Shown: positions 8,613-17,252 of the stretch, one piece after another
Position numbering within the stretch: position 1 is the first letter of the stretch
Layout: every line of letters begins with the position of its first letter
Notes under the pieces: model-generated
The model's input: the letters and a program-made list of their open reading frames with translations, nothing else
Told to the model about the DNA's origin: nothing
The model's database searches: none
Source: VGMA01 sp964655475
GTDB lineage: Bacteria; Chlamydiota; Chlamydiia; Chlamydiales; VGMA01
Direction: 5' to 3'
Assembly (NCBI GenBank): GCA_964655475.1
Contig: CAZZMO010000005.1
Span: forward strand, 1 to 64,000
Length of the DNA stretch: 64,000 bases
Translations under genes and position numbers: made by a program

Positions 8613-9957
8613 GGGTACCTATTTCTTGTATATTCGCCTTCACAAATCCATCGTGAAAGAGGAGGGCGACATTTTCTTGTAGGGAAAGCTCCTGTCTAGC
8701 CATGATAACCGAATTTTGGTTTTCTCGGAAGGGAATGCAATACCCTTTTTTTAAGATCGTTTTCGGATTCATCGCTTGGAGGTGGGCGTGAAGGGAGGAA
8801 AGCCTCTCTTTTTTTTCTTTCAAGATTTTTTCCATCACCTGGAGCCCTTTCGAAAAATTGAGGAGCCAGCGCCGCTTTTCAGCGAGCTGCCGGAGGGGAT
8901 TATGCCCTTCCAACGAACGTTGGGCCTTTTCCAGAAGCGCTCCCTTTCGCTCCATTTGGAGCAACATGGTTCTCGAGAGACTTTGGCTAATGTCATCGAG
9001 TTTTTGCATCTTGAGGTCGAGGAGGGCGTAGGGGGACTCGAGGAGAGGGTGGCTTGAAAATCTTTGAAGTAGGACCTTATCATGTCGAATCTTTGTGACG
9101 ATTCCTCTTGAAATCTGGTTATGGAATCCTCGAAGAGTGTCAAAAAGGCGACTTCGTTCTTGAGAAATGAGTTCAGCTGCAGCTGATGGGGTGGGCGCTC
9201 TCACATCTGCGACAAAGTCTGCGATAGAGTAGTCTGTTTCGTGACCCACGGCTGAAACAATGGGGATTTTGGAGCGGTGGATCGCTTCTGCGACAATTCT
9301 TTCGTTGAAGGGCCAAAGGTCTTCGAGTGAGCCCCCGCCTCGCCCTACAATGAGGACATCAGCGAGTTGAAAGACATTCATCTCATCAATTGCCCTTGCA
9401 ATCTCTATTTCAGAGCCTTTTCCTTGAACTCTTACAGGATGGAGAATGAGGTGGAATTTTTTGAGTCTTCGGGAAAGGATGTGTAAGATATCTTGAATCA
9501 CTGCGCCAGTTGGGCTCGTGATCACTCCAATCGTTTTGGGAAACGGGGGGAGCGGCTTCTTTCTTTCAGGGGAGAACCAACCTTTTTGCTCCAGTTCAGC
9601 TTTTAATTGGTGGAATTGGAGAAGAAGCTCTCCAACCCCTACATAGGTCAAATGGTTGACGACGATCTGGTAAGAGCCCTTTGGAGGGTAGACGGTGAGC
9701 TGCCCTTCAATGATGATGTTGTCACCCGATTTGGGCTTTCTCTCAATTTTGGAGGCTGCTGTCTTGAAAAGGACGGCCGATATCTGAGCTTCTTCATCTT
9801 TCAGGTTGAAGTAGATGTGACCAGAGGCCTGTTCTCTGATGTCAGAAACTTCCCCTTGCAAGCGGAGATGGAAAAACCTCTGAGACAAGAGAGACTTGAT
9901 CTCTTGTGTCAGGGAGCTTACAGTCCAAAGTTGATTTTTTTCTAATAATTCCAGCAT
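8605..9957 (-). CDS. xseA: Exodeoxyribonuclease VII large subunit
   Basis: Catalytic subunit of exonuclease VII, 450 residues, the normal length. The N-terminal OB-fold for single-stranded DNA is visible (LRLQGEVSDIREQASGHIYF, residues 32-51). The nuclease domain carries the family motifs ITSPTGAVIQDI near 147-158, GRGGGSLEDLWPFN near 205-218 and SAVGHETDYSIADFVAD with RAPTPSAAAE near 235-265. A long coiled coil that binds XseB follows. It is the first gene of the minus-strand unit and is divergent from tpiA with a 57-base gap. Its ATG follows a usable AGTAGG ribosome-binding site. Confidence 0.96.
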   Translation of the reverse strand: MLELLEKNQLWTVSSLTQEIKSLLSQRFFHLRLQGEVSDIREQASGHIYFNLKDEEAQISAVLFKTAASKIERKPKSGDNIIIEGQLTVYPPKGSYQIVVNHLTYVGVGELLLQFHQLKAELEQKGWFSPERKKPLPPFPKTIGVITSPTGAVIQDILHILSRRLKKFHLILHPVRVQGKGSEIEIARAIDEMNVFQLADVLIVGRGGGSLEDLWPFNERIVAEAIHRSKIPIVSAVGHETDYSIADFVADVRAPTPSAAAELISQERSRLFDTLRGFHNQISRGIVTKIRHDKVLLQRFSSHPLLESPYALLDLKMQKLDDISQSLSRTMLLQMERKGALLEKAQRSLEGHNPLRQLAEKRRWLLNFSKGLQVMEKILKEKKERLSSLHAHLQAMNPKTILKKGYCIPFRENQNSVIMARQELSLQENVALLFHDGFVKANIQEIGTHE

Positions 9958-9964
9958 ATCCTAC

Positions 9965-9993
9965 TTGAATATCTTAAAGGAAATGGGTATTAT
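9965..9993 (+). promoter_or_regulatory. Putative sigma70-type promoter of tpiA
   Basis: TTGAAT (9965-9970), a 17-base spacer and TATTAT (9988-9993). This predicts a transcript starting near 10000 and a leader of only about 15 bases that lacks a clear Shine-Dalgarno sequence before the tpiA ATG. Confidence 0.5.
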
Positions 9994-10014
9994 TAATGAA
10001 AAAAAAGTTTCTGT

Positions 10015-10767
10015 ATGAGAAAGCCAATCATTGCTGCAAATTGGAAGATGTATAAGACCCAGAAAGAAGCAGTAGATTTTCTGGAGAGCTTAGCCTCGTC
10101 TACTCTGAAAGAGGATCGGGAAGTGTGGATTGCACCCCCATTTACGGCCATTTCTGCCCTGTCATCTCTAGCAAAAAAAATGAAAATTTCTCTTAAAATT
10201 GGGGCTCAAACGATCAGTGAACACACGGAAGGGGCTTTTACCGGTGAGATCTCTGCGAGGATGGCTGTTGAAGCTGGAGCTCAATTTGTTATTATTGGCC
10301 ACTCTGAGAGAAGGCAGATCTTCCATGAAACCAACCCCCAGATAAGAAAAAAAATCGAAAAAGCACTAGAACAATCTCTCATTCCTATGTTATGCGTAGG
10401 GGAGACAGAAGGGGAGAGGTCCCTTGGTCAGACCAATAGCGTATTAAAAAAACAGCTAGAAGAAGCCCTTCATGGCTTTTCTTCCCCATCAATCCAATCT
10501 TTAGTCATTGCATACGAGCCTGTTTGGGCGATCGGAACAGGGAAAGTAGCGACGCCTGAGCTTGCCAACGAGGCTCATCACTACGTACGCAAAGTTTTAG
10601 CTGACCTATTCGGCTTAGAAGTAGCAAAAGAGATCCGCATTTTATATGGTGGATCTGTAAAACCAGAGTTTATTAAAGATTTAATGGACGAAAGAGATAT
10701 CGATGGAGCCCTTGTAGGTGGCGCCTCTTTAAATCCAGATTCGTTCCTAAAGATCATTAACTATTAA
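10015..10767 (+). CDS. tpiA: Triosephosphate isomerase
   Basis: Glycolytic enzyme interconverting dihydroxyacetone phosphate and glyceraldehyde-3-phosphate. It has 250 residues. The substrate-binding AANWKM motif is at residues 7-12 (catalytic Lys11). The catalytic His lies in GHSERR near residue 95, the catalytic Glu in YEPVWAIGTG near 165, and the phosphate-binding YGGSVKPE near 208. It starts the plus-strand unit with secG and def. Pairing tpiA divergently with xseA is a chlamydial arrangement. The product is also a substrate of the neighbouring Dxs. Confidence 0.97.
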   Translation: MRKPIIAANWKMYKTQKEAVDFLESLASSTLKEDREVWIAPPFTAISALSSLAKKMKISLKIGAQTISEHTEGAFTGEISARMAVEAGAQFVIIGHSERRQIFHETNPQIRKKIEKALEQSLIPMLCVGETEGERSLGQTNSVLKKQLEEALHGFSSPSIQSLVIAYEPVWAIGTGKVATPELANEAHHYVRKVLADLFGLEVAKEIRILYGGSVKPEFIKDLMDERDIDGALVGGASLNPDSFLKIINY

Positions 10768-10775
10768 AGGACAAC

Positions 10776-11075
10776 ATGGCCATTCTCTTTTATCTTTTTG
10801 TATTTTTATTCATCGCTCTCTCAGCAATTCTTTGCCTTGTGATTCTTATACAAGAGAGCAAAACAATGGGACTTGGCGCTTCGTTTGGTGGAGATGCCTC
10901 TACTTCGATGTTTGGAACTTCGACAGCAGATGTGCTCAAAAAATTCACCGCCTACCTTGCAGCAACATTTTTAATATCCTGCTTCATCCTCTCTTTGTGG
11001 AGCGCCTCTTTGGGACGTTCATCACAAAAAGGGCCAGCGGCAACAATTGAAAACTTTCAAGAGACTTCTTTTTAA
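10776..11075 (+). CDS. secG: Preprotein translocase subunit SecG
   Basis: Small inner-membrane component of the SecYEG channel, 99 residues. It has two membrane helices (residues 3-25 and about 53-73) around the conserved loop LVILIQESKTMGLGASFGG, which carries the family's QxxxxxGLG(A/G)xFGG pattern. A good AAGGA ribosome-binding site lies 7 bases before the ATG and the tpiA stop is 8 bases upstream. The stop codon overlaps the def ATG by one base (TAATG), implying coupling. The role is to assist SecA-driven export of envelope proteins, many of which are encoded in this window. Confidence 0.9.
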   Translation: MAILFYLFVFLFIALSAILCLVILIQESKTMGLGASFGGDASTSMFGTSTADVLKKFTAYLAATFLISCFILSLWSASLGRSSQKGPAATIENFQETSF

Positions 11076-11650
11076 TGGTATTTCGACTTAAATATTACAA
11101 CGACCCTTGTCTCAGACAAAAGTGTACAGAAATTAAGGTGATCAATGATGAAGTGAAGGCGTTTGCCAAAGAACTCATCGAAACCATGATCGTCTATAAC
11201 GGTATTGGCCTAGCAGCGCCCCAAGTGGGGAAGCCTTGGCGCATGTTCATCGGCGCACTTGGTGATGACGATGAAGGGGAAGGGATCGCGATTCAACCTA
11301 AAGTGTACATCAATCCAAAGATTACCTTTTTCTCTAAAGAGACTAAAGTAATGAATGAAGGGTGTATGTCATACCCTGGCCTCTACCTCGATATCCGTAG
11401 ACCTAGCATCATTGATATTGAGGCCTATGATGAAAATGGGGAGTTTTTCCGCATGGAAAAAGTTTCTGGCTGGTTCTCTCGAAACCTCCAGCATGAATAT
11501 GATCATCTAGATGGGGTTCTTTCTATTGATTATCTCGCTGCGGGGAAGAGAAGCGCTGTGCAAAAATACCTCGATCAGATCGATCGGAAGTATAACAGCC
11601 CAGCATCTGTCCTCACTCAGCAGAAAGATGTAAACTGCTACTTTAAGTAA
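11075..11650 (+). CDS. def: Peptide deformylase
   Basis: Metalloenzyme that removes the formyl group from the N-terminal Met of nascent proteins. It has 191 residues. All three motifs are intact: GIGLAAPQVG at 43-52, EGCMS at 95-99 and QHEYDH at 139-144. Cys97, His140 and His144 bind the metal and Glu141 is catalytic. The start codon overlaps the secG stop. The C-terminal 30 residues (after LAAGKRSA) are slightly longer than in E. coli. It is an essential housekeeping enzyme. Confidence 0.96.
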   Translation: MVFRLKYYNDPCLRQKCTEIKVINDEVKAFAKELIETMIVYNGIGLAAPQVGKPWRMFIGALGDDDEGEGIAIQPKVYINPKITFFSKETKVMNEGCMSYPGLYLDIRRPSIIDIEAYDENGEFFRMEKVSGWFSRNLQHEYDHLDGVLSIDYLAAGKRSAVQKYLDQIDRKYNSPASVLTQQKDVNCYFK

Positions 11651-11721
11651 CTCTTTTTACAGAGCACGATTGTATTTATTCGTCCAATGAGGTATATCCA
11701 GTAGAATGCCATAGGAGGAAT

Positions 11722-12093
11722 ATGCAAGCAGGTGCAATTGAACTAGCATGGATTGTGGTCTCTGACCTCGCCAAAGCAATCGAGTATTATACCCACGTTC
11801 TAGGGCTTAAGTTACTAGAAAACAACGAAGAATATGGCTGGGCTGAGCTTCAATCAGCAACAGGTGGCGCGCGCCTCGGTCTCGCAGAAGCAAGCAAAGA
11901 ACAGCAGATGCATCCCGGTAGAAATGCCGTCATCACCATCAATGTCAAGAATATCGAACAAGCAAGAGAGATGCTTCTTAAAAGGGGTGTCATGATCTTG
12001 GGAGATATCATCGAAGTGCCAGGGCAGGTCAAGATGCAACTCTTTACTGATCCCGATGGCAATCATATGCAAATCGTAGAAAAGCTCTCCTAA
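11722..12093 (+). CDS. VOC/glyoxalase-family protein
   Basis: A 123-residue single-unit vicinal-oxygen-chelate protein. Two beta-alpha-beta-beta-beta modules are visible: IELAWIVVSDLAKAIEYYTH at the start and AVITINVKNIEQAREMLLKR at the centre, ending with the typical LFTDPDGNHMQIVEK. The first module lacks the usual metal-ligand His (AWIVV in place of xHxx), while the C-terminal module keeps the Asp-Pro-Asp-Gly-Asn and Gln/Glu positions. The substrate cannot be inferred; members include glyoxalase I, dioxygenases and resistance proteins. An excellent AGGAGG ribosome-binding site precedes the ATG. The gene ends inside a perfect stem-loop shared with the convergent LptD-like gene. Confidence 0.85.
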   Translation: MQAGAIELAWIVVSDLAKAIEYYTHVLGLKLLENNEEYGWAELQSATGGARLGLAEASKEQQMHPGRNAVITINVKNIEQAREMLLKRGVMILGDIIEVPGQVKMQLFTDPDGNHMQIVEKLS

Positions 12094-12107
12094 GAGAGCT
12101 TGATTTT
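12082..12107. terminator. Bidirectional stem-loop terminator
   Basis: A perfect 8-bp stem (AAGCTCTC / GAGAGCTT) with a 4-base loop covers the VOC stop codon and is followed by a short T tract. It sits exactly between two convergent genes and so can serve both strands. Confidence 0.7.
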
Positions 12108-14200
12108 TACTTTCCTGGAATCATTGAGAAGCCGAAAGAGAACTCATCAGCGCGGACAGTGTGCATAAAGGAGAGTTTGAGCTCCCACATCGCAGCAATC
12201 ACCGCAAAGAGATCGAGTTTCGTTTCGCTATAGGAAGGCTGATTCGCACGTGCCCAACCCCTGTGATGCTCAAGCTGGCACCAACATTGTGGAGTGATTT
12301 GAACCTGCATTCTTCCCAAAATCGTGTTGCGATTGTCAGAGAGGGTAGAGTTAGCAAGCTGCGCAATCGGTCTTGTTACATCGAGGATGTAGTTGTCTTG
12401 ATGATCTTTCTTCCAATAGTAAGGGCCGCGGTGGCGCATTTCAACACTGAAAGCGTAGTAGCGGTTCACTGTCCACTTAGTGACAAAGTTTGCAAAGTCG
12501 ACAACACTCTCTTGGAAGTTCCAGCCTAGTTGAGAATCAAGGGCGACTCTCGGGAAGTTCATTTGGCAATGAACGCCACCCTTTGGCACTGGTGCAGTAA
12601 ATGTAGGGGCTCCAAAGAAGGTGAGGCCATAAAGATCGACTCCAAAGCGTGGATCGGCAGCAGCATCACTCATGGAGAATAGCGCATTCGAAAAACCAAA
12701 CTTTAACTCATTGAGCTTGTTCAATCCATCTGCTGTACTGAAGATGGGGGCCGTTCCTACTTGCAAAGTAGGGGCAGTGAGTCCCGTATACTCGAGGTAG
12801 GGGCTCATCAAGTGCTGGAAATTTGTGAAGTTCTTCGCCCAAGAAGAGCTTGCCTTGCCGCCATATGTTCCGATTATCTGCATCCCTGCTTGCTGGTTTG
12901 TCAATTGGGAGTAGAAGATGCTGTTCACTCCGATATTTGGTGTCAGTGTGACAAAAGGTAAGTGGATCGGTCTTGAAAAGTCACTCTCTAACTGGACGCG
13001 CCCTGAGCGGAAGTTCGATAATAGATGGTCAATGTTATCAGAATATACGTAGTCGAGGAAAGAGCCCATAATGTGGTTAGACATGATGAGTCCTGTCTCA
13101 CCTAAAGCAAATGGGCGGAAACGGACATTCATCGTTGGGAGCTCTTGCATGAACCCTTGGTAAGAATTAATCCGTGGACGAGCGTATAGCGAGGCGTTGT
13201 AGAAATCATCTTTTCGTCTCACCCAAGCCTCTGTTCTCATGAGGGTATTGAGCTCGAAATTTTGGAACGTGAAGTCCCCTTGCATGTTTCTATCGCTCAA
13301 GCGATCCCATCGGACGAACATCTCTGTCGATTCATCTTTGCTCGTTGCATCATAGACCCCTTGTAATCTGTAGCGAGAAGCCATCAACTTAGGGTTGTTA
13401 TCATTGTAGAAAGTATCGTAGGCGTAGAAATTTCTCGCTTTAAAGGTCTGCGTTCTATTTGGGTCGTCGAAGAGTGTTTCAAAAGCGGTCGCAAATCCTC
13501 TCTGGAGGCGGTAGTCGACTCTTCCATACATCTGGAGGGCATCGTTGGAATAGAGCCTTGCTCTTGCGGAGATCATCGGCCCTTGCCCAGTTTCCCAGTA
13601 GACGTTGTAGCGGAATGGGGAGTTTTCAGTATGTTTGAATTTCGTTGTGAATGTGGGAACATAAAAGACAGGTACATCTTTCGTGCGAAGTGTAACATCT
13701 TCTGTCTTAAGCACAGACTTTTGATCGAGTGTCCCAGTCTTTGCTTGGACATTCCAGAAGTAATTCTTGTTAGCGCTTGTAGTAGCGTAGAGATTCTGGA
13801 TGGTCAGTGTTTTATCTGGATGAAAGAGGAGTTTCTCACCACCGATGAAAACGCGATCGATACATGTAACTCCTTGAGATACAAATCCTGTCTTTTCAAT
13901 GAAGTCATATTCGATCCGATCACCTACGTAGAAACGATCGTCAAATTCTACGAGAAGATCGCCAGATGCTACTAGTCGGTGGACAGGACCTTCCATGGTC
14001 ATCTTGCGGATGTATTCGATTTTTTTTGCTTGAATCTTCAGTCCAGGTGCATCGATCAACACACCTTTATCACAAGTGAGAACGCCATCGTTGTAGACTG
14101 GGTCTTCCAAACTGATGGTCATTTGTTCTTCTTTGATTTCTGTTTTGTCTGCGTAAAGGCAGGCAGTACAGAAAAGACAAATCATAGTTACGTATCGCAT
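12107..14200 (-). CDS. LptD/OstA-like outer-membrane protein
   Basis: A 697-residue exported protein with a clear signal peptide (MRYVTMICLFCTACLYA). Residues 25-140 resemble the OstA/LptA-like beta-jellyroll: DPVYNDGVLTCDKGVLIDA, then KKIEYIRKMTMEG and a VASGDLLVEF strand. The remaining 550 residues show the alternating, aromatic-rich pattern of a large beta-barrel (many Tyr/Phe/Trp and Asn). The protein ends with an amphipathic strand FSFGFSMIPGK rather than a terminal aromatic. It probably inserts lipopolysaccharide at the outer membrane, as LptD does. Cys pairs of classical LptD are not obvious. It lies 46 bases after the HEAT-repeat gene and probably shares its promoter. Confidence 0.75.
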   Translation of the reverse strand: MRYVTMICLFCTACLYADKTEIKEEQMTISLEDPVYNDGVLTCDKGVLIDAPGLKIQAKKIEYIRKMTMEGPVHRLVASGDLLVEFDDRFYVGDRIEYDFIEKTGFVSQGVTCIDRVFIGGEKLLFHPDKTLTIQNLYATTSANKNYFWNVQAKTGTLDQKSVLKTEDVTLRTKDVPVFYVPTFTTKFKHTENSPFRYNVYWETGQGPMISARARLYSNDALQMYGRVDYRLQRGFATAFETLFDDPNRTQTFKARNFYAYDTFYNDNNPKLMASRYRLQGVYDATSKDESTEMFVRWDRLSDRNMQGDFTFQNFELNTLMRTEAWVRRKDDFYNASLYARPRINSYQGFMQELPTMNVRFRPFALGETGLIMSNHIMGSFLDYVYSDNIDHLLSNFRSGRVQLESDFSRPIHLPFVTLTPNIGVNSIFYSQLTNQQAGMQIIGTYGGKASSSWAKNFTNFQHLMSPYLEYTGLTAPTLQVGTAPIFSTADGLNKLNELKFGFSNALFSMSDAAADPRFGVDLYGLTFFGAPTFTAPVPKGGVHCQMNFPRVALDSQLGWNFQESVVDFANFVTKWTVNRYYAFSVEMRHRGPYYWKKDHQDNYILDVTRPIAQLANSTLSDNRNTILGRMQVQITPQCWCQLEHHRGWARANQPSYSETKLDLFAVIAAMWELKLSFMHTVRADEFSFGFSMIPGK

Positions 14201-14246
14201 AGGGGAAAATAGTAACTATTTTCCCAAAAGATGTAAAGGACTCTTG

Positions 14247-15923
14247 TTAACGGATTGAGCGAAGCAGTAATCCAGCTAATGCAAATCGATTTTTCGGATG
14301 ACCATCTTTCATCATGGTGAGAAGATATGCGATGTTTTTTTCTTCCCGTTTTTGTGAAAGTGCTTCTAACGCTTCCACTAAAAACCCTGATGCTTCTTCA
14401 GGAGTTAACTGATAAGGAGATTTGTCATAGCTTACAGAAAGCTGCTCTTCCATCATGGGTCGGAAGCGAATCAATTCTGTTTTCTGATCTGTAAGTAGCC
14501 ACTTGATTAATGTTTCTCTACTCACCGCATCTTCTCCAATGCGAAAGAGAGCGAGTGTTGCATATGCGCGTATGAGCGGTGCTCCTAAAAGTTCTGATTT
14601 TTCTTTCAAGAGATCAATTGCAAGTGGTGTGCGAAGATTTTCTAAGAGTCTTACCAATCTGGGGATGATCCAATCTTCTCTTTTTGCAAACAGCGCGCTC
14701 GAAAGTTGTACAAACGGTTTTTCTCCAAGCTCTAAAGAGTCGATGAGAAGGTTTTCGAGAAACCTTTCAGTAAATGCGACGAGATTTTTCTTACTCGTTG
14801 GATCAGAGATGCTTTTGAGGGGAAGTAATTGCCAATAGACCATCGTTCTTCCAGGAGAATAGAGAGGCGCTATACAAGTCGATCCATGGTGGATATCGAA
14901 AAGGTCGAGAAGATAGGGCATAACAATCGGATTTCTTTGGCGAAGGAGTGCAAGAACTGCATTCAGCCTCAGTGTAACATCAGCTTCTTGTAGAAGGGGA
15001 ATGAGGACCTCCTCTCCTGCCCTAAGATCACTTAAAATTGAAATGGCAAATAGGTTCTTCTCTTTTACATACTGTTCGATTTCAGGAATATAGTCTGTAT
15101 ATCCGAGTCTCACTAAAGCATAAAGGCTAGCAAGTCTCACTTCAGTTTGCGGAGATGAGAGGAGCCTTTTGAGATCCTCTGCAGAAGAAAGATCCCTCAT
15201 CGCTCCCATGGTGTAGGAGACCGTTTCGAGTTCAATGGGGTTTTTTTGAGATAAAATAGGGATGAGAGCCCCTTTTAGATCTTCCATTCCATATTTAAGG
15301 ATCGCTAAGATCGCATTCAATCTCATTTCCTCTCTTGGGCTCATGACCATCTTTCTCAGCTCTACAATCGAGTTTTCAGAGCGGTCTAGAGCGTAAAAAT
15401 CGGCAAAGAAGGGGTGAAAGAAAGGGGGGACCAAACTCTGTATCGATTGGATTTGTTCATACGTCTTTGGAGATCGTCTTGCTGCGAGGTAGAAAAGAGC
15501 CTCCATCCTGATCATAAAGAAAGGGGAGGAGAGGGCTGTAAGGAGGATGTTCTCCGTTTCATCATCAAACATTTGAGAGGTGAGGTGGAGCGCCGTCGCT
15601 TGAACCATCGGATTTCCACTTTTTACAAAAGAGTATAACAAATGATTTCCAACAACTGGCCCTGCGATTTCCATGCCAAATAGGCTGAGAAGCTGATCTT
15701 CGGGATCCTTGCTAGCGGCCCCTTTTTCGATGATGGTTGTCCCTAATTGCTCTAGTATATCGAAGTCATGCTTCCCTTTTTCCATGTAAATGGAGAGGTA
15801 AGATTCGAGAGCTTTTTCATGTTGTTCAGTAGAAATAAGATAAGAAATCTGCCGGTAATCTTTCCCTTCTGCAAAGAGAATTCCTGTGGATAACATGCAG
15901 AAAATGAAGATTTTGTAGAGCAT
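14247..15923 (-). CDS. Exported HEAT-repeat protein
   Basis: A 558-residue protein with a signal peptide (MLYKIFIFCMLSTGILFAEG) followed by repeated helical pairs typical of HEAT repeats. Examples are EEMRLNAILAILKYG, TEVRLASLYALVRLGY and DVTLRLNAVLALLRQ, each with the conserved Arg/Asn-Ala pattern at intervals of 30-35 residues. Such solenoids act as protein-binding scaffolds. It is probably periplasmic. Its position upstream of the LptD-like gene suggests a role in envelope assembly, which is inference. The ATG has a CGAGG ribosome-binding site and a plausible promoter at 15954-15983. Confidence 0.8.
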   Translation of the reverse strand: MLYKIFIFCMLSTGILFAEGKDYRQISYLISTEQHEKALESYLSIYMEKGKHDFDILEQLGTTIIEKGAASKDPEDQLLSLFGMEIAGPVVGNHLLYSFVKSGNPMVQATALHLTSQMFDDETENILLTALSSPFFMIRMEALFYLAARRSPKTYEQIQSIQSLVPPFFHPFFADFYALDRSENSIVELRKMVMSPREEMRLNAILAILKYGMEDLKGALIPILSQKNPIELETVSYTMGAMRDLSSAEDLKRLLSSPQTEVRLASLYALVRLGYTDYIPEIEQYVKEKNLFAISILSDLRAGEEVLIPLLQEADVTLRLNAVLALLRQRNPIVMPYLLDLFDIHHGSTCIAPLYSPGRTMVYWQLLPLKSISDPTSKKNLVAFTERFLENLLIDSLELGEKPFVQLSSALFAKREDWIIPRLVRLLENLRTPLAIDLLKEKSELLGAPLIRAYATLALFRIGEDAVSRETLIKWLLTDQKTELIRFRPMMEEQLSVSYDKSPYQLTPEEASGFLVEALEALSQKREEKNIAYLLTMMKDGHPKNRFALAGLLLRSIR

Positions 15924-15953
15924 AGTGCCTCGTTATATCAGAAATAATACCTC

Positions 15954-15983
15954 ATTATAAAGGCTTTTCTTAATCCTACACAA
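15954..15983 (-). promoter_or_regulatory. Putative promoter of the HEAT-repeat/LptD-like unit
   Basis: On the minus strand TTGTGT (15978-15983), an 18-base spacer and TATAAT (15954-15959). A second -10-like TATTAT lies slightly downstream. Called by eye. Confidence 0.4.
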
Positions 15984-16008
15984 CAAAAACAGATAGATAA
16001 ATAAAATT

Positions 16009-16037
16009 TTGACCTTTTGTTTATCATCTCTTAATGA
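16009..16037 (+). promoter_or_regulatory. Putative promoter of the 355-residue unknown gene
   Basis: TTGACC (16009-16014), a 17-base spacer and TAATGA (16032-16037), with a TATGAT just downstream as an alternative -10. The leader of about 60 bases is very A/T-rich and ends in an AAGGAG ribosome-binding site. Confidence 0.4.
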
Positions 16038-16102
16038 TATGATCCGTGCCTGAATGAAAAAGAATTTAACGTAGATTTAATTTTTTAAATTAAGGAGAAT
16101 AC

Positions 16103-17170
16103 ATGTCTACAGCTGGTATTAATCCCTCAATGCAAACAGATCCAAGCTTACTCAAAGGGGCGGGCGTTGAACATACTGCAGGAAGAAGAGCGGTTCATTT
16201 TGGAGATGGAATTTCTGAAGGAAAAACAGAAGTTGATCCACCAATCGATCCTCCTAAAGGTGATGATGTTTCTTGCTGGGATTCATTTTGTAATGCTTTT
16301 GTCGATGGCTTTTCAACATTCGCTCAAACAATTGTTGATTTCTTCATCAATTTATTCAGATCACGCGATGCCCTTGATGGACTCAAGGACAAAGTTTATG
16401 CAGCTATTGGAACCAAGCAATGGGATACAGTCCTTTTAGAGACTGCTGCAATGATCAAATGGACAAGAGATAATAAGAGCACTCTTACAGACAGCCAATT
16501 GAGAAGAGCGAACGCAATCATTCAAGACGTCTATTCATACCTAGATGTGGTTGATCCAAATATTTCTAAAACAGATACAGTGCTAAAAGTGCTTAAAGCA
16601 GAAATTAACGCTGATGAAAAGGTAGCATTTGAGTACATGGTCAAGAACCCAAGAGCAGAAGTCATCATGACTTGCATGGTAGAGATTGCAAGAGGTCAAC
16701 ACCTTGGAAATATGCTTCAAAATCATGTTTTAGCAGCGAAAAAAATGGAAGCGGTAATGAGTGCTAGTGTTGTTATTCCTCGTGATAGAACTTTAGTTTT
16801 AGCTCAGTCGCTAGAGTGCCTTGTTATTTTATTAAATAATCGTACGGCGGTTCTTGGCTTAGCAAATGAAGAAACCACTCGTATTTACCAAGCTGCTATT
16901 CTTCGATTCCTCAAGCTGATAGATAGAGCAGATAGAAGTCAAAATAAAGAATTTTCTGGAGAAATCATTGATGGATTTGATTTCTCTAAGTCTTTACCGT
17001 CATTATCAGAAGCTCATTTCTATGACGAAATGCTAGAGAAAGCTGCTGAGGTATTAGATTTAGTTACAGGTCATGCTGAAGAAAGTTTAAGAAGTTTCCA
17101 GCCTCTAAATACTACAGCAACTGTGGCTCATGCAGCAAGTAAATTTAAAGCTTTATTAAATAGAGCTTAA
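16103..17170 (+). CDS. Unrecognised protein, monocistronic
   Basis: A 355-residue protein that I do not recognise. The N-terminal 60 residues are disordered and polar. A hydrophobic amphipathic region follows at about residues 65-95 (FCNAFVDGFSTFAQTIVDF, then FINLF). The rest is predicted helical with many Glu/Lys/Ala. There is no signal peptide. It has its own likely promoter, a strong AAGGAG ribosome-binding site and a textbook terminator, so it is expressed on its own. A disordered start plus a single hydrophobic patch is a common look for chlamydial type III substrates, but nothing in the sequence proves secretion. Confidence 0.75.
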   Translation: MSTAGINPSMQTDPSLLKGAGVEHTAGRRAVHFGDGISEGKTEVDPPIDPPKGDDVSCWDSFCNAFVDGFSTFAQTIVDFFINLFRSRDALDGLKDKVYAAIGTKQWDTVLLETAAMIKWTRDNKSTLTDSQLRRANAIIQDVYSYLDVVDPNISKTDTVLKVLKAEINADEKVAFEYMVKNPRAEVIMTCMVEIARGQHLGNMLQNHVLAAKKMEAVMSASVVIPRDRTLVLAQSLECLVILLNNRTAVLGLANEETTRIYQAAILRFLKLIDRADRSQNKEFSGEIIDGFDFSKSLPSLSEAHFYDEMLEKAAEVLDLVTGHAEESLRSFQPLNTTATVAHAASKFKALLNRA

Positions 17171-17194
17171 TTAGCTTTATAGTTGAACGTTAAT

Positions 17195-17231
17195 AAAAAG
17201 GCCTCATAACAAAAGTTATGAGGCCTTTTTT
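17195..17231. terminator. Strong intrinsic terminator, probably bidirectional
   Basis: A 16-bp perfect stem (AAAAAGGCCTCATAAC and its complement) with a 4-base AAAA loop, flanked by A and T tracts. It lies between the convergent 355-residue unknown gene and the DUF3604 gene and can terminate both. Confidence 0.92.
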
Positions 17232-17252
17232 ATTGGGTCGAAATTTCACACT

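Noticed and set aside
3115..9957. Plus-strand open frames opposite prfC, ltaE, nadK, dxs and xseA, some above 180 residues.
   Set aside because: All lie antisense to strongly conserved genes and have no motif or ribosome-binding site of their own.
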